In this document: piece by piece, positions 8,062 through 15,897 of the stretch
How the letters are laid out: every line of letters begins with the position of its first letter
Position numbering within the stretch: the stretch's first letter is position 1
From: Micromonospora sp. HM5-17
GTDB lineage: Bacteria; Actinomycetota; Actinomycetes; Mycobacteriales; Micromonosporaceae
NCBI RefSeq assembly: GCF_003762835.1
Contig: NZ_RJWA01000017.1
Coordinates: 1 to 35,806, forward strand
Length of the DNA: 35,806 bases
Direction of reading: 5' to 3'
The notes under the pieces: generated by a model
Databases searched by the model: none
Seen by the model: the letters and a program-made list of their open reading frames with translations, nothing else
Told to the model about the DNA's origin: nothing
Program-made: the position numbers and the translations under genes

Positions 8062-8979
8062 ATGAAGCGTTTGCCACAGACCCTGACCGCTGCTGTACTG
8101 ACCGGCGCCCTCGCCTTTGGCGGCGCAGCTGTTGCTCAGGCTCAGATGCCACTCCCAGCTTCCATCGAATCCGATGGCATTACCTACGACAAGCAGCCTG
8201 ACGGCAGCTACGCACCACGCGACCGCTTTGAGAACCCAGCCGGCGAGGACACCGTACCTACCCTCACTGAGGATCAAGCTCGCGCTATCTGGGAGCGTCA
8301 GCAGTCCGACGCTGGTGAAAACACTGATTCTGAGACCTCTGGAACCGAAGCCGATACTGAAGGCGCAGCTGACGCCGAGGGCACTGATTCCGAGGGCTCC
8401 GAAGCAGAAGGCATCCCCGCTCCAGCCACCAAGAAGGACGCCGAGGGCAACGAGTGGTACCAGAGCCTGAAGGATCCCAATGTTTACGTCAACGATCCGG
8501 CCCTGGTGAACGAAGAGATCACCGACGAGATGCGCGATGCTTACGCAAAGGCCTTCCCGTCTGAGGATGCAAAGCCTGAGTTTGACAAGAAGAAGCTGGC
8601 TTGGTTGGCACTGCCTGCTGCACTGATCATCGGTGGCATCACCTGGTACCTGTCCCAGGACGGCAAGACCTACGTCAAGGACGAGGCACGCAAGAACCAG
8701 CAGCCAACTGCTGAGGAGAAGGCTGCTTCCGAGCAGATGCTGAACGCTAACAAGGACGAAGTTATCGCCCAGGGCGGTCAGCTCGCTGAGGGCGACGCTG
8801 CTCAGGCTGACGCTCCTTCCGCTCCAGCTGCACCAGCTGCTGGCGAGTCCGCAGACTCCGCACGTGGTATGTCCGCTGAGACCGGCTCCAACTCCGTTGC
8901 ACAGGCTCTGGCTGCACTGGCTGTAGCTGCGATGGTTGCTGCTGGCGCATTCGCCGCACGCCGCAAGTTCTTCGCTTAA
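8062..8979 (+). CDS. Secreted, wall- or membrane-anchored protein with a SAETG-type C-terminal signal
   Basis: I do not recognise a named family. The 305-residue product has a Sec signal peptide (1-27, ending VAQAQ), an acidic Glu/Asp/Ser/Thr-rich low-complexity linker (about 82-118), a hydrophobic stretch at about 180-197 (WLALPAALIIGGITWYL) and an Ala/Pro-rich region (about 245-262). The C-terminus resembles a cell-wall sorting signal: SAETG (271-275), a hydrophobic segment (279-299) and a basic tail (RRKFFA). This is not the canonical LPxTG. The ribosome binding site is GAAGGAGAA, and a terminator follows at 9021-9061, so the gene is monocistronic. The sortase 2 kb upstream is a candidate partner. 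The internal hydrophobic stretch leaves a two-pass membrane protein as an alternative. Confidence 0.8.
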   Translation: MKRLPQTLTAAVLTGALAFGGAAVAQAQMPLPASIESDGITYDKQPDGSYAPRDRFENPAGEDTVPTLTEDQARAIWERQQSDAGENTDSETSGTEADTEGAADAEGTDSEGSEAEGIPAPATKKDAEGNEWYQSLKDPNVYVNDPALVNEEITDEMRDAYAKAFPSEDAKPEFDKKKLAWLALPAALIIGGITWYLSQDGKTYVKDEARKNQQPTAEEKAASEQMLNANKDEVIAQGGQLAEGDAAQADAPSAPAAPAAGESADSARGMSAETGSNSVAQALAALAVAAMVAAGAFAARRKFFA

Positions 8980-9020
8980 GAAAGAGCCTTCCTACCAAGT
9001 AGGAAACTGAGTAGAGACTG

Positions 9021-9061
9021 GCTGCGCCGGTTGGACTACGGTCCGGCCGGCGCAGCTTTTT
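9021..9061 (+). terminator. Rho-independent terminator of the secreted-protein gene
   Basis: GCTGCGCCGG (9021-9030) pairs with CCGGCGCAGC (9047-9056), with an inner GGAC/GTCC pairing, followed directly by TTTTT (9057-9061). It starts about 40 bases after the stop codon. Confidence 0.93.
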
Positions 9062-9114
9062 GTATGCCTGACTAAAACTGCGGTCACACCGAGTCAAGGG
9101 CACATCCGAGTTAA

Positions 9115-9125
9115 GGCCGATCTGA
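9115..9125. repeat. Direct repeat copy of the PTS terminator arm
   Basis: GGCCGATCTGA at 9115-9125 is an exact copy of bases 9149-9159, the left arm of the neighbouring terminator. Either copy could pair with TCAGATCGGCC at 9173-9183, allowing two alternative hairpins. Confidence 0.7.
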
Positions 9126-9147
9126 TCAGGCTTAATTGAGGTAGAAA

Positions 9148-9184
9148 AGGCCGATCTGAGGAGTAGTTTTCCTCAGATCGGCCT
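9148..9184 (-). terminator. Rho-independent terminator of the PTS gene
   Basis: AGGCCGATCTGAGGA (9148-9162) pairs perfectly over 15 bases with TCCTCAGATCGGCCT (9170-9184). On the minus strand the stem is followed by TTTTCTACC, a proper T-tract, about 60 bases after the PTS stop codon. Confidence 0.9.
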
Positions 9185-9245
9185 GATCACTATGGACCTA
9201 ATGAAATGGACTCGAGAGCCCACCGTTGGCTTTAAAGGATGCGTA

Positions 9246-11267
9246 TTAAGACGCGGAGTCGGAAGCCGGCGAGGCTGTCTGTGCCGGTACTACGGCGGGC
9301 TTGGGGTCCACGGTGAAGATATCGGTACCGGAGCCAATGAGCTCGCCGGGGCGGAAGGCCTCGGTAGGGATCACCGGGCCGGTCTTCTTTGAATTGGAGA
9401 CAACCACCGGGGTGGTCACAGGAAGGCCGGCGGCCTTAATGGCCTCGATGTCGAATTCGGCGAGGACATCGCCCCGCTTGACCTCATCGCCCTTGTTTAC
9501 GTGAGAGGTGAAGTGCTCGCCTTTGAGGTTTACCGTATCGAAACCGATATGCATGAGGATATCGATATTGCCCACTGCCGGATCCTTGGTGCGGATGGCG
9601 TAGGCATGGTGGGAGGGGAAGGTGACGGTGATTTTGCCGTCGGCAGGCGCAACCAGCTTGCCCACGGTGGGCTCGATTGCCACGCCCTGGCCTAGCTTGC
9701 CGCCGGCAAACATAGGATCGCTGACCTGAGATAGTGGCACGGCGGTGCCCTCCAGTGGGGAGAAGATGGTGCAGGCATCGTCGGCAGCTACCGCGGCTGG
9801 GGTGGCAGCGGCGGCCTGAGCTTCGGCTGCCGGAGGGTTGACCTCATCCGGGTCAATGGAGCCATTCTTACGAATGAGCACACGGCCGTAGAGGTACGCA
9901 CCCACAAAGGCAATCACGAAAGAGATGACGCCGCACAGAAGGAAGGTCGGGACAAAACGGGGAACGGAGACGAACCCGATGAAGCCGGCGGCACCGAGGG
10001 CGTCGGCAAGCACGCCAAAGATAGCGATGAAAGCAGAAGAAATTGCAGAAGCTGCCATGCCGATATAAAACGGCCAGCGCAGGCGAAGGTTTACACCGAA
10101 GATGGCGGGCTCAGTAATACCAAACAGGGCAGAAATGCCGGAGGCACCGGCCAAGCCCTTGAGTTTTTCGGAGCGGGCCAGGAAGTACACGGCGAGCGCG
10201 ACGCCACCTTGGGCAATATTGGCCATGGAGGCGATCGGGAAAATAAAGGAGCCGCCCTCATTCCACAACATGGTTTCGATCGGCGGGAAGGATTGGTGCA
10301 GGCCGGTAATCACAATCGGCGAGTAAACGAGGCCGAAGAGGAAACCGGCCACTGGACCGGCGAAGTCATAGAGGTTGGCCAAGCCCATGCCCAGCCAGTC
10401 GCCGGCCGTGCGCAGAATGGGCCCCAAGCCCATAAAGGTTAAGAAACCGGTAATGAGCAGCGTTAGCAGCGGGGTGAGCATGAAGTCCACGGTGCCCTTG
10501 AGATGCTTGTGCAGGAATTTCTCCAGGGTGGCGAGGATCCACGAAATCACCAAGATAGGAAGGATGGAACCTTGGTAGCCGGCCTGGGCGACGTCGAAGC
10601 CAAAGATATTCCAGTAGGACATCTCGCCGCTGTCAATCGCTTCCGCCACGTTATAGCCGCTGACCAAATCGGGCATGACCATCGCCATAGCCATGCCGGC
10701 GCCAAGGAACTCGTTGCCACCAAAGCGCTTCGTCGCGGTAAATCCGACAAGAATGGGCAGGAAGGCGAACGGCGCGGCGGCGAGCAAGTTAACTAGCCCG
10801 GCAAATCCTTCCCACGCCGGGAACATCTCGATGACGGATTTATCGCCAAACAGGCCCTCGGCCGTCAAGACGTTATTGAGCGCCATAAGCAAACCGCCGC
10901 CCAATAGGATGGGGATGAGCGGCACGAAGATATCCGCCAAGACTTTAACCGCGCGGCTAAACCAGTTGCCGGATTCAGCAGCGATGTCTTTCAGACGGTC
11001 GGTGGATACGGCCACATCCTTGGAAACAAGGTTGGTCATTTCTTGGAAGACGATATTGACGTCACCAGGGCCGACGATGACCTGAAACATGCCGCCAGCC
11101 TCAAAGGTTCCCTTGAGGTCGGGGTCATTATCCAGCGCGGCGGTATCCACCTTGTCCGAATCTTGCAGCACCATGCGCAGGCGCGTGGCGCAGTGCGCGA
11201 GTGCGATGATGTTGTCTTCGCCGCCGAGCGCCTTAAGCGTGCGGGCGGCTACTTCCTTGTGGTCCAT
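9246..11267 (-). CDS. ptsS: Sucrose-type PTS permease, EIIBCA
   Basis: This phosphotransferase-system permease takes up and phosphorylates a sugar, probably sucrose given the adjacent GH32 hydrolase. The 673-residue product has domains in B-C-A order. IIB (1-90) has the phosphorylatable Cys in AHCATRLRM (C26). IIC (about 100-460) has many membrane segments and the GITEPAIFGVNLR motif. After an Ala-rich linker comes IIA of the glucose/beta-glucoside type (about 510-650), with the active His in DILMHIGFDTV. It lies 133 bases downstream of the hydrolase on the same strand, with its own likely promoter, and ends before a strong terminator. Sucrose rather than another beta-glucoside is inferred from context; the symbol follows the C. 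glutamicum homologue. Confidence 0.92.
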   Translation of the reverse strand: MDHKEVAARTLKALGGEDNIIALAHCATRLRMVLQDSDKVDTAALDNDPDLKGTFEAGGMFQVIVGPGDVNIVFQEMTNLVSKDVAVSTDRLKDIAAESGNWFSRAVKVLADIFVPLIPILLGGGLLMALNNVLTAEGLFGDKSVIEMFPAWEGFAGLVNLLAAAPFAFLPILVGFTATKRFGGNEFLGAGMAMAMVMPDLVSGYNVAEAIDSGEMSYWNIFGFDVAQAGYQGSILPILVISWILATLEKFLHKHLKGTVDFMLTPLLTLLITGFLTFMGLGPILRTAGDWLGMGLANLYDFAGPVAGFLFGLVYSPIVITGLHQSFPPIETMLWNEGGSFIFPIASMANIAQGGVALAVYFLARSEKLKGLAGASGISALFGITEPAIFGVNLRLRWPFYIGMAASAISSAFIAIFGVLADALGAAGFIGFVSVPRFVPTFLLCGVISFVIAFVGAYLYGRVLIRKNGSIDPDEVNPPAAEAQAAAATPAAVAADDACTIFSPLEGTAVPLSQVSDPMFAGGKLGQGVAIEPTVGKLVAPADGKITVTFPSHHAYAIRTKDPAVGNIDILMHIGFDTVNLKGEHFTSHVNKGDEVKRGDVLAEFDIEAIKAAGLPVTTPVVVSNSKKTGPVIPTEAFRPGELIGSGTDIFTVDPKPAVVPAQTASPASDSAS

Positions 11268-11298
11268 AGAAGAGCCCTTCAGTGTAATGGCTCACATC

Positions 11299-11327
11299 CT
11301 AATACCGGACGTGACTACTTATGTCCA
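11299..11327 (-). promoter_or_regulatory. Candidate promoter of the PTS gene
   Basis: On the minus strand TGGACA (11322-11327) is followed after 17 bases by TATTAG (11299-11304), about 32 bases before the PTS start codon. It suggests separate transcription of the PTS gene in addition to read-through from the hydrolase gene. Confidence 0.4.
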
Positions 11328-11400
11328 TTACAGCTGGAATTCGGGCCTAAGTCCACACATTCGGGCGAAGTGTTGGCAACTTCACCGGTGATAAGTACAC

Positions 11401-12609
11401 CTACCCGCGCGATTCCCACCCCTGCCACGGTGACTCGCCAAACACCGCGAACGAAGCAGCGATGCGACCACCCCCGGCATAGACCTCAACGGCGCAGCCA
11501 TCGGCAATCAAGCGCATGTCACCATCCGGGCAGTCGATGGGTTCTCCGCCATTAAAGGAAATGGTTCCGTCGCGTTGGGTGACGCGGAAGGCTTCATCCC
11601 CGGCGGCGTCGATAAGAGCAAAGGAACCTTCGCCCTTGATATCGATGGTGGAGCCAAAGCCTTCACGCCCGTGGGTCTCCGGCAAGGCGGACCACAGTGG
11701 CTCTTGGTGCAAGTAGTCACCCTCCAGCCATATGCGGCGTGGCAGGGTCAAGGTGTGCACCCAGCCTTGCGTCGGGGTGTCATCCTGGGCGGGCATGCCC
11801 ATCCACCCCAGTAGGATGCCGTCCTCAGTGGCCTGCGGCGCATAAAACTGGGTGCCGTGATCCAAAAGTGTAAAGCCGCGCTCAATGTGAAAATCCAGCC
11901 CTTTGAGCATGCCCACGACATAGCCGCAGCGGTCCGTTTCTGCTTGCGGGCAAAAGATGAGTACCTGCTTGTCCCCTAGCGTGAGGAGATTAGGGCACTC
12001 CCACATATATCCGCCCGGCAGCTGGGAAGGATCATCAAAAACAATCTCGCCCTGAAATTCCCACTGCGCTAAATCCTGGGAGCGGTACATAACAATGGTG
12101 CCGCGTTCATCTTCGGTTTGGGCGCCGATGACCATCCTCCAACCGTCAGCGTCGCGGGTGATCTGCGGGTCACGGAAGTGGCCCGTATAGCCCGTCGGGG
12201 AGTCCGGGATGAGGGGGTTATTCTCATCGCGAAGATAGATGCCACCTTCAGGGCCCGAAGGGTCGAGGGCGCGCACGCGGTTCTGCGAGGGGATGCGACG
12301 GCCATCCTGTTTCAGGTTGCCTGTATAAAACAGCCAGACATCGGTGCCATCGACCACCGCGCCACCGGAATAGCAGCCATCCTTGTCATAGGAAAGATCC
12401 GGGTATAAGGCATCCGGGTGGTGCTGCCATGGCGTGGGCGCGGAAACGCTAGTGGTCGCATGGCCCCAGCCGGTGCGCTTGGGCTGGCGCGGAAAAGCAG
12501 GGTCATGTTGGTAATAAACATGCAAGGTATCACCGTCTACAAAGACACCATTGGGATCATTGAGGCGGCCTTGGGGCGGGGCAAGATGAAAATTGGGCCG
12601 GTAGTTCAT
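11401..12609 (-). CDS. scrB: Sucrose-6-phosphate hydrolase (GH32)
   Basis: This GH32 enzyme would hydrolyse sucrose-6-phosphate, the PTS product, to glucose-6-phosphate and fructose in the cytoplasm. The 402-residue product has no signal peptide and carries the three GH32 catalytic motifs: the nucleophile in RLNDPNG (D18), the transition-state Asp in FRDPQI (D147) and the acid/base Glu in WECPNLL (E204). The C-terminal beta-sandwich is short, so the protein is somewhat smaller than typical 450-500 residue relatives. The ATG at 12609 lies 7 bases after a minus-strand TAGTAT (12617-12622), suggesting a leaderless mRNA, and only 20 bases from the divergent fructokinase start. Strict sucrose-6-phosphate versus free-sucrose specificity is inferred from the PTS neighbour. 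Confidence 0.93.
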   Translation of the reverse strand: MNYRPNFHLAPPQGRLNDPNGVFVDGDTLHVYYQHDPAFPRQPKRTGWGHATTSVSAPTPWQHHPDALYPDLSYDKDGCYSGGAVVDGTDVWLFYTGNLKQDGRRIPSQNRVRALDPSGPEGGIYLRDENNPLIPDSPTGYTGHFRDPQITRDADGWRMVIGAQTEDERGTIVMYRSQDLAQWEFQGEIVFDDPSQLPGGYMWECPNLLTLGDKQVLIFCPQAETDRCGYVVGMLKGLDFHIERGFTLLDHGTQFYAPQATEDGILLGWMGMPAQDDTPTQGWVHTLTLPRRIWLEGDYLHQEPLWSALPETHGREGFGSTIDIKGEGSFALIDAAGDEAFRVTQRDGTISFNGGEPIDCPDGDMRLIADGCAVEVYAGGGRIAASFAVFGESPWQGWESRG

Positions 12610-12616
12610 ATCACCG

Positions 12617-12623
12617 ATACTAT
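12617..12623. promoter_or_regulatory. Symmetric bidirectional -10 element for scrB and the fructokinase gene
   Basis: The near-palindrome ATACTAT reads as TACTAT on the plus strand (12618-12623), 6 bases before the fructokinase ATG, and as TAGTAT on the minus strand (12622-12617), 7 bases before the scrB ATG. Both spacings match transcription starting at the start codon. Only 20 bases separate the two start codons, so separate promoters cannot fit. A weak plus-strand -35, TTGGGC, is at 12593-12598. Confidence 0.6.
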
Positions 12624-12629
12624 GAAAAT

Positions 12630-13514
12630 ATGACTATTCATGTGTGCGGTGAAGGGCTCGTGGATCTCGTTCCGGTAGCCCCTGGCAGCTTGAACGACCA
12701 CACGCCGGCGCTGGGCGGCGGGCCATTTAACGTGGCCATCGCGGCGGCGCGACTGGGCGCCGATGTGGAATTCCAATCCCGCATTTCCACCGATGGTTTT
12801 GGGCAGGAGCTCGTCGCCCGCCTCGAGGCCGAGGGCGTGACCACCACGCACCTGCAGCGCGGCGATGAGCCCACTACTTTGGCGGTGACCACCATCCATG
12901 AGGACGGCTCGGCCTCCTATAACTTTTATATCGAGGGCACGGCCGACCGCTTGGTCGAACCACGTTTAGTGCCGGCCGATATCGCGTGCTTCGGCACGGT
13001 CTCCCTCGCCCTTGAACCTGGTGCCTCCCGCTATGCGCAACTGCTCAAGGATTTTGCCGTCCAAGGCACGTTGGTCGCCCTGGATCCGAATATCCGGCCG
13101 TTCTACGCCACCCCAGAGCACCGCGCGTTCCTGGCGGACCTGCTCCCTCACGTCACCTTGCTTAAACTTTCTGATGAAGAGGTGGATTTCCTCGGCCCCG
13201 ATCTCATCTCCCAGGTACCCGTTGTAATAGTTACCCGCGGCGGGGAGGGGCTTAGCGTGCAGGCCGGTGAGACCAAGCTAAACGTGCCGGCCGCACAGGT
13301 TCCCGTGACCGATACCATCGGCGCCGGCGATACCATCATGGCCGCATTGCTGACCCAAATTGACGAGCGGGGGCTCGACTCCTCCGCGCTTGCCCAACTG
13401 GACGCTGCAGAGTGGAAGGAACTGCTTTCCTTCGCCGCGGCCGCTGCAGGAATCACCGTCTCCCGGAAGGGCGCCAACCCACCGCGGCGCGAGGAAGTAG
13501 AGTCTTCGCTATGA
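12630..13514 (+). CDS. PfkB-family carbohydrate kinase, probable fructokinase
   Basis: PfkB/ribokinase-family kinases phosphorylate sugars using ATP. The 294-residue product has the N-terminal substrate-binding GGGPFNVAIAAARLG motif (about 29-43), a sugar-binding LDPNIRP segment, and the family signature DTIGAGD (228-234) with catalytic Asp234 and the anion hole. Beside a sucrose PTS and GH32 hydrolase, free intracellular fructose is the likely substrate, giving fructose-6-phosphate. No Shine-Dalgarno sequence precedes the ATG, and a -10 box (TACTAT) lies 6 bases upstream, so a leaderless mRNA is likely. The stop codon overlaps the next start (ATGA, 13511-13514). Confidence 0.9.
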   Translation: MTIHVCGEGLVDLVPVAPGSLNDHTPALGGGPFNVAIAAARLGADVEFQSRISTDGFGQELVARLEAEGVTTTHLQRGDEPTTLAVTTIHEDGSASYNFYIEGTADRLVEPRLVPADIACFGTVSLALEPGASRYAQLLKDFAVQGTLVALDPNIRPFYATPEHRAFLADLLPHVTLLKLSDEEVDFLGPDLISQVPVVIVTRGGEGLSVQAGETKLNVPAAQVPVTDTIGAGDTIMAALLTQIDERGLDSSALAQLDAAEWKELLSFAAAAAGITVSRKGANPPRREEVESSL

Positions 13515-13903
13515 CCTACACCAAGCGCACCCTGTGGCTGCACTCCGCGCTCTTTATTCTCGCGTTTCTCGCGTTTATCCTGCCCGTAGTCTTTGGCGCC
13601 TCCGCTCTACTTCCGGTCTGGTTAACCGGCGGGCTGAGTCTGGGGCTTGCGGCTTGCACGCTTGTCGACGCCGCCTATAAATTCTTCGCCCCCTCCTCCC
13701 CTCGTAGCCTCCGCCTACTCTCTGGACTTGCCGGCCTCGTTCTACTCATCGGCTGGGGCATCTGGGTCTATATCTACGGCAACATGGCCGCTGTAGGCAC
13801 AGGCTCCTATCGAATCGGCACCTTTTTGCTCGGCGCGGGAAGCGTGCTCAATCTTTTTGTAGTGGCAATTTCCTTTCTAGATGTACAAAGAAAGGTCAAC
13901 TAG
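13511..13903 (+). CDS. Small four-helix membrane protein of unknown function
   Basis: I do not recognise the family. The 130-residue product begins MTYTKRTLWLHSALFILA and has four predicted hydrophobic segments (about 8-30, 34-53, 65-88 and 100-121) with short loops and a small basic end (DVQRKVN). Its ATG overlaps the fructokinase stop codon (ATGA), so the two are translationally coupled. The frame is open further upstream, but that would overlap the kinase by about 100 bases and is unlikely. Coupling to a sugar kinase could suggest a role in sugar or fructose flux, but this is only context. Confidence 0.8.
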   Translation: MTYTKRTLWLHSALFILAFLAFILPVVFGASALLPVWLTGGLSLGLAACTLVDAAYKFFAPSSPRSLRLLSGLAGLVLLIGWGIWVYIYGNMAAVGTGSYRIGTFLLGAGSVLNLFVVAISFLDVQRKVN

Positions 13904-13939
13904 AGCGACTGGGCAACAGCCACAGTTAGCGGGTTTCCA

Positions 13940-14782
13940 CTAATGCGCCGCTACGACGCGGCGGGGAACGATGATGGGGGCATCGCCAAGCGGATCCTCC
14001 CATGCCTCAGCCTCGATGCCATAGGCCTGTGCCAATACCTTCGGCGACAGCGCTTGTTTCGGAGCCCCGCGAGCGATGATATCGCCTGCTTTCATCACCA
14101 CCATGGAATCAGAATAGTGGCCCGCCAGCATGAGGTCGTGCAGGACTACAACCACTGTTTTTCCCGCCTGCGCCTGTGCGCGGGCCAATTCCAGCATGCG
14201 CATGGCGTGGGCGGGGTCGAGGAAGGTCGTGGGTTCGTCGAGAAGCAGTACGGGCGTATCTTGTGCCAGTGCCAATGCCAGCCAGACGCGCTGGCGCTGC
14301 CCGCCCGATAGCGAAGCGATATCACGATCGAGGAAGTCCACAATGTCGGTAGCCTCGCAGGCCTGCGCGATAATCTCCCGATCCGTCGCGGAAAGGCCGC
14401 GCACCCTCCCCTGATAGGGATGACGCCCACGCGCGACCAACTCACCCACCCGCAGCCCATCGGGGGCCACGGGGTGCTGTGGCAGCAGCGCCACCTGCTG
14501 CGCGGCATCCTTCGCGGACATAGCGTGCAGGTCAGCTTCCCCGACCATGACGCTGCCCTGCCGCGGGGCCAGGATTTTCGAGAGAGTTTTCAGCAGCGTG
14601 GACTTGCCGCAGCCATTGGGCCCAATGAGCGTCGTGACTTCGCCGGCGCGGGCGTGCAGATCAACGCAGGAAAGGATATCCCCGCCATCCTTATATCCCG
14701 CATGAATGCCGGTGGCGCGGAGGCTGCACCGAGGCTTCGGCCTCGCGGTCTGTTTAGGCTGATTAGGCCGATTATCCGTCAT
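13940..14782 (-). CDS. Iron-siderophore ABC transporter ATP-binding protein
   Basis: This FecE/FhuC-type ATPase powers ferric-siderophore import. The 280-residue product contains Walker A GPNGCGKST, the ABC signature LSGGQRQR, Walker B LLLDEPTTFLD and the H-loop VVLHDL. The open frame extends further upstream, but those residues are not family-like and would overlap the permease; the ATG at 14782 has an AAGGAA ribosome binding site about 6 bases upstream and gives a normal length. It is the last gene of the binding protein, permease, permease, ATPase operon, 83 bases after the second permease. Confidence 0.94.
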   Translation of the reverse strand: MTDNRPNQPKQTARPKPRCSLRATGIHAGYKDGGDILSCVDLHARAGEVTTLIGPNGCGKSTLLKTLSKILAPRQGSVMVGEADLHAMSAKDAAQQVALLPQHPVAPDGLRVGELVARGRHPYQGRVRGLSATDREIIAQACEATDIVDFLDRDIASLSGGQRQRVWLALALAQDTPVLLLDEPTTFLDPAHAMRMLELARAQAQAGKTVVVVLHDLMLAGHYSDSMVVMKAGDIIARGAPKQALSPKVLAQAYGIEAEAWEDPLGDAPIIVPRRVVAAH

Positions 14783-14865
14783 TTCTTTTCCTTCATCCAC
14801 GTCTGACTGTCTAGCACCATCCGGCGCCGTACTTATCTGTCCCCTGCTGTACCGCGGCACAACGT

Positions 14866-15894
14866 TTAGCTGCGCCCAGCTGCATTCCACACCACTATCA
14901 CCAAGGCGCAGCCACCAATGACCGAGGAAACCGCACCCACCGGCGCATTTACCGGGATAGCGCCAGCGATGACAGCGCACACGGTCAGCAGCGCCGCACC
15001 AGCGGCCGCCGATGCCAGCGGCGATGGCGTGGGGGTGCGCGCCACCATCCGCGCCAGGTGCGGCGCTAGCAGCGCGATGAACCCGATGGGTCCCACCACC
15101 GAGACCACCACGGCGCTGATACCGGTTGCCGCAATAAGCAGTAGGGCACGCTGGCGGGAAATATTCACGCCCAGGGTAATTGCGGAGGAGTCATCATGGG
15201 CAAGCAGCGGCAACTCCCGCGCGCACCAGATGCCGATGGTAAGAAACGGCGCTAATGCTGCCAGGAGGGGGAAGATGACCTCCATGCGCACAAACCCAGT
15301 CGATCCCGCAAGCCACGTTTGTGCCTCCGCAGCGCGCAGGATCTCGGCGCTGCGCATCAAATACGCCACGATGGCCTGAAACATCAGAGATAAGGCAATA
15401 CCGACGATGACGATGCGGTTGCTCGTACCGATGCCACCAAGGGCGGCGAGGAGGATGACAACGAGGAGGGCGCCGATCGTCGCCAAGCATGCCCGCCACC
15501 AAAACTCCGGGATGCCCTCAGCGAAACTGGGGCGCGAACGCACGGTTCCCAAGACCACCAGCACCGATGCCCCGCCGGTAACGCCTAAAATATCCGGCGA
15601 GGCGAGCGGGTTGCGGGCCATGGTTTGCGTCCAAGAACCGGCCAGGCCGAGGGCGGTGCCCACGGTGGCGATAGCAACCGGCAGGCGCAAGTCCCACACC
15701 ACCCTGATGTGGCTCTCGCTGCCGCCGCCGGTGAGAACATCGATGACTTGCCGTGGGCTCAGTTCCACGGAACCTTGCCCCAACAATACTAAGTACGCGA
15801 TAAGGGCGATAAGGATAAATGCCAACGTGGAAGCGAGCACGTGCGCGTGCCGGCGGCGTTGCTGCGCTTGTAAAATAGTGCTGATTGCGGCCAT
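14866..15894 (-). CDS. Iron-siderophore ABC transporter permease (FecCD family), second
   Basis: This is an integral membrane subunit of the siderophore importer. The 342-residue product has about ten hydrophobic segments and FecCD hallmarks: WDLRLPVAIATVGTALGLAGS, NPLASPDILGVTGGAS, and the cytoplasmic coupling region followed by VVGPIGFIALLAPHLARM. It starts 3 bases after the upstream permease stop codon, so the two permeases are coupled and presumably form a heterodimer. The substrate siderophore cannot be told from sequence. Confidence 0.95.
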   Translation of the reverse strand: MAAISTILQAQQRRRHAHVLASTLAFILIALIAYLVLLGQGSVELSPRQVIDVLTGGGSESHIRVVWDLRLPVAIATVGTALGLAGSWTQTMARNPLASPDILGVTGGASVLVVLGTVRSRPSFAEGIPEFWWRACLATIGALLVVILLAALGGIGTSNRIVIVGIALSLMFQAIVAYLMRSAEILRAAEAQTWLAGSTGFVRMEVIFPLLAALAPFLTIGIWCARELPLLAHDDSSAITLGVNISRQRALLLIAATGISAVVVSVVGPIGFIALLAPHLARMVARTPTPSPLASAAAGAALLTVCAVIAGAIPVNAPVGAVSSVIGGCALVIVVWNAAGRS

Positions 15895-15897
15895 GCG

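Noticed and set aside
7547-8065. 172-codon plus-strand open frame in the rplN upstream region
   Set aside because: No Shine-Dalgarno site, atypical amino-acid composition, and it covers the region needed for the promoters of rplN and the secreted-protein gene.
14783-14980. N-terminal extension of the siderophore ATPase to 14980
   Set aside because: The extra 66 residues are not ABC-like and would overlap the permease; the ATG at 14782 has its own ribosome binding site.
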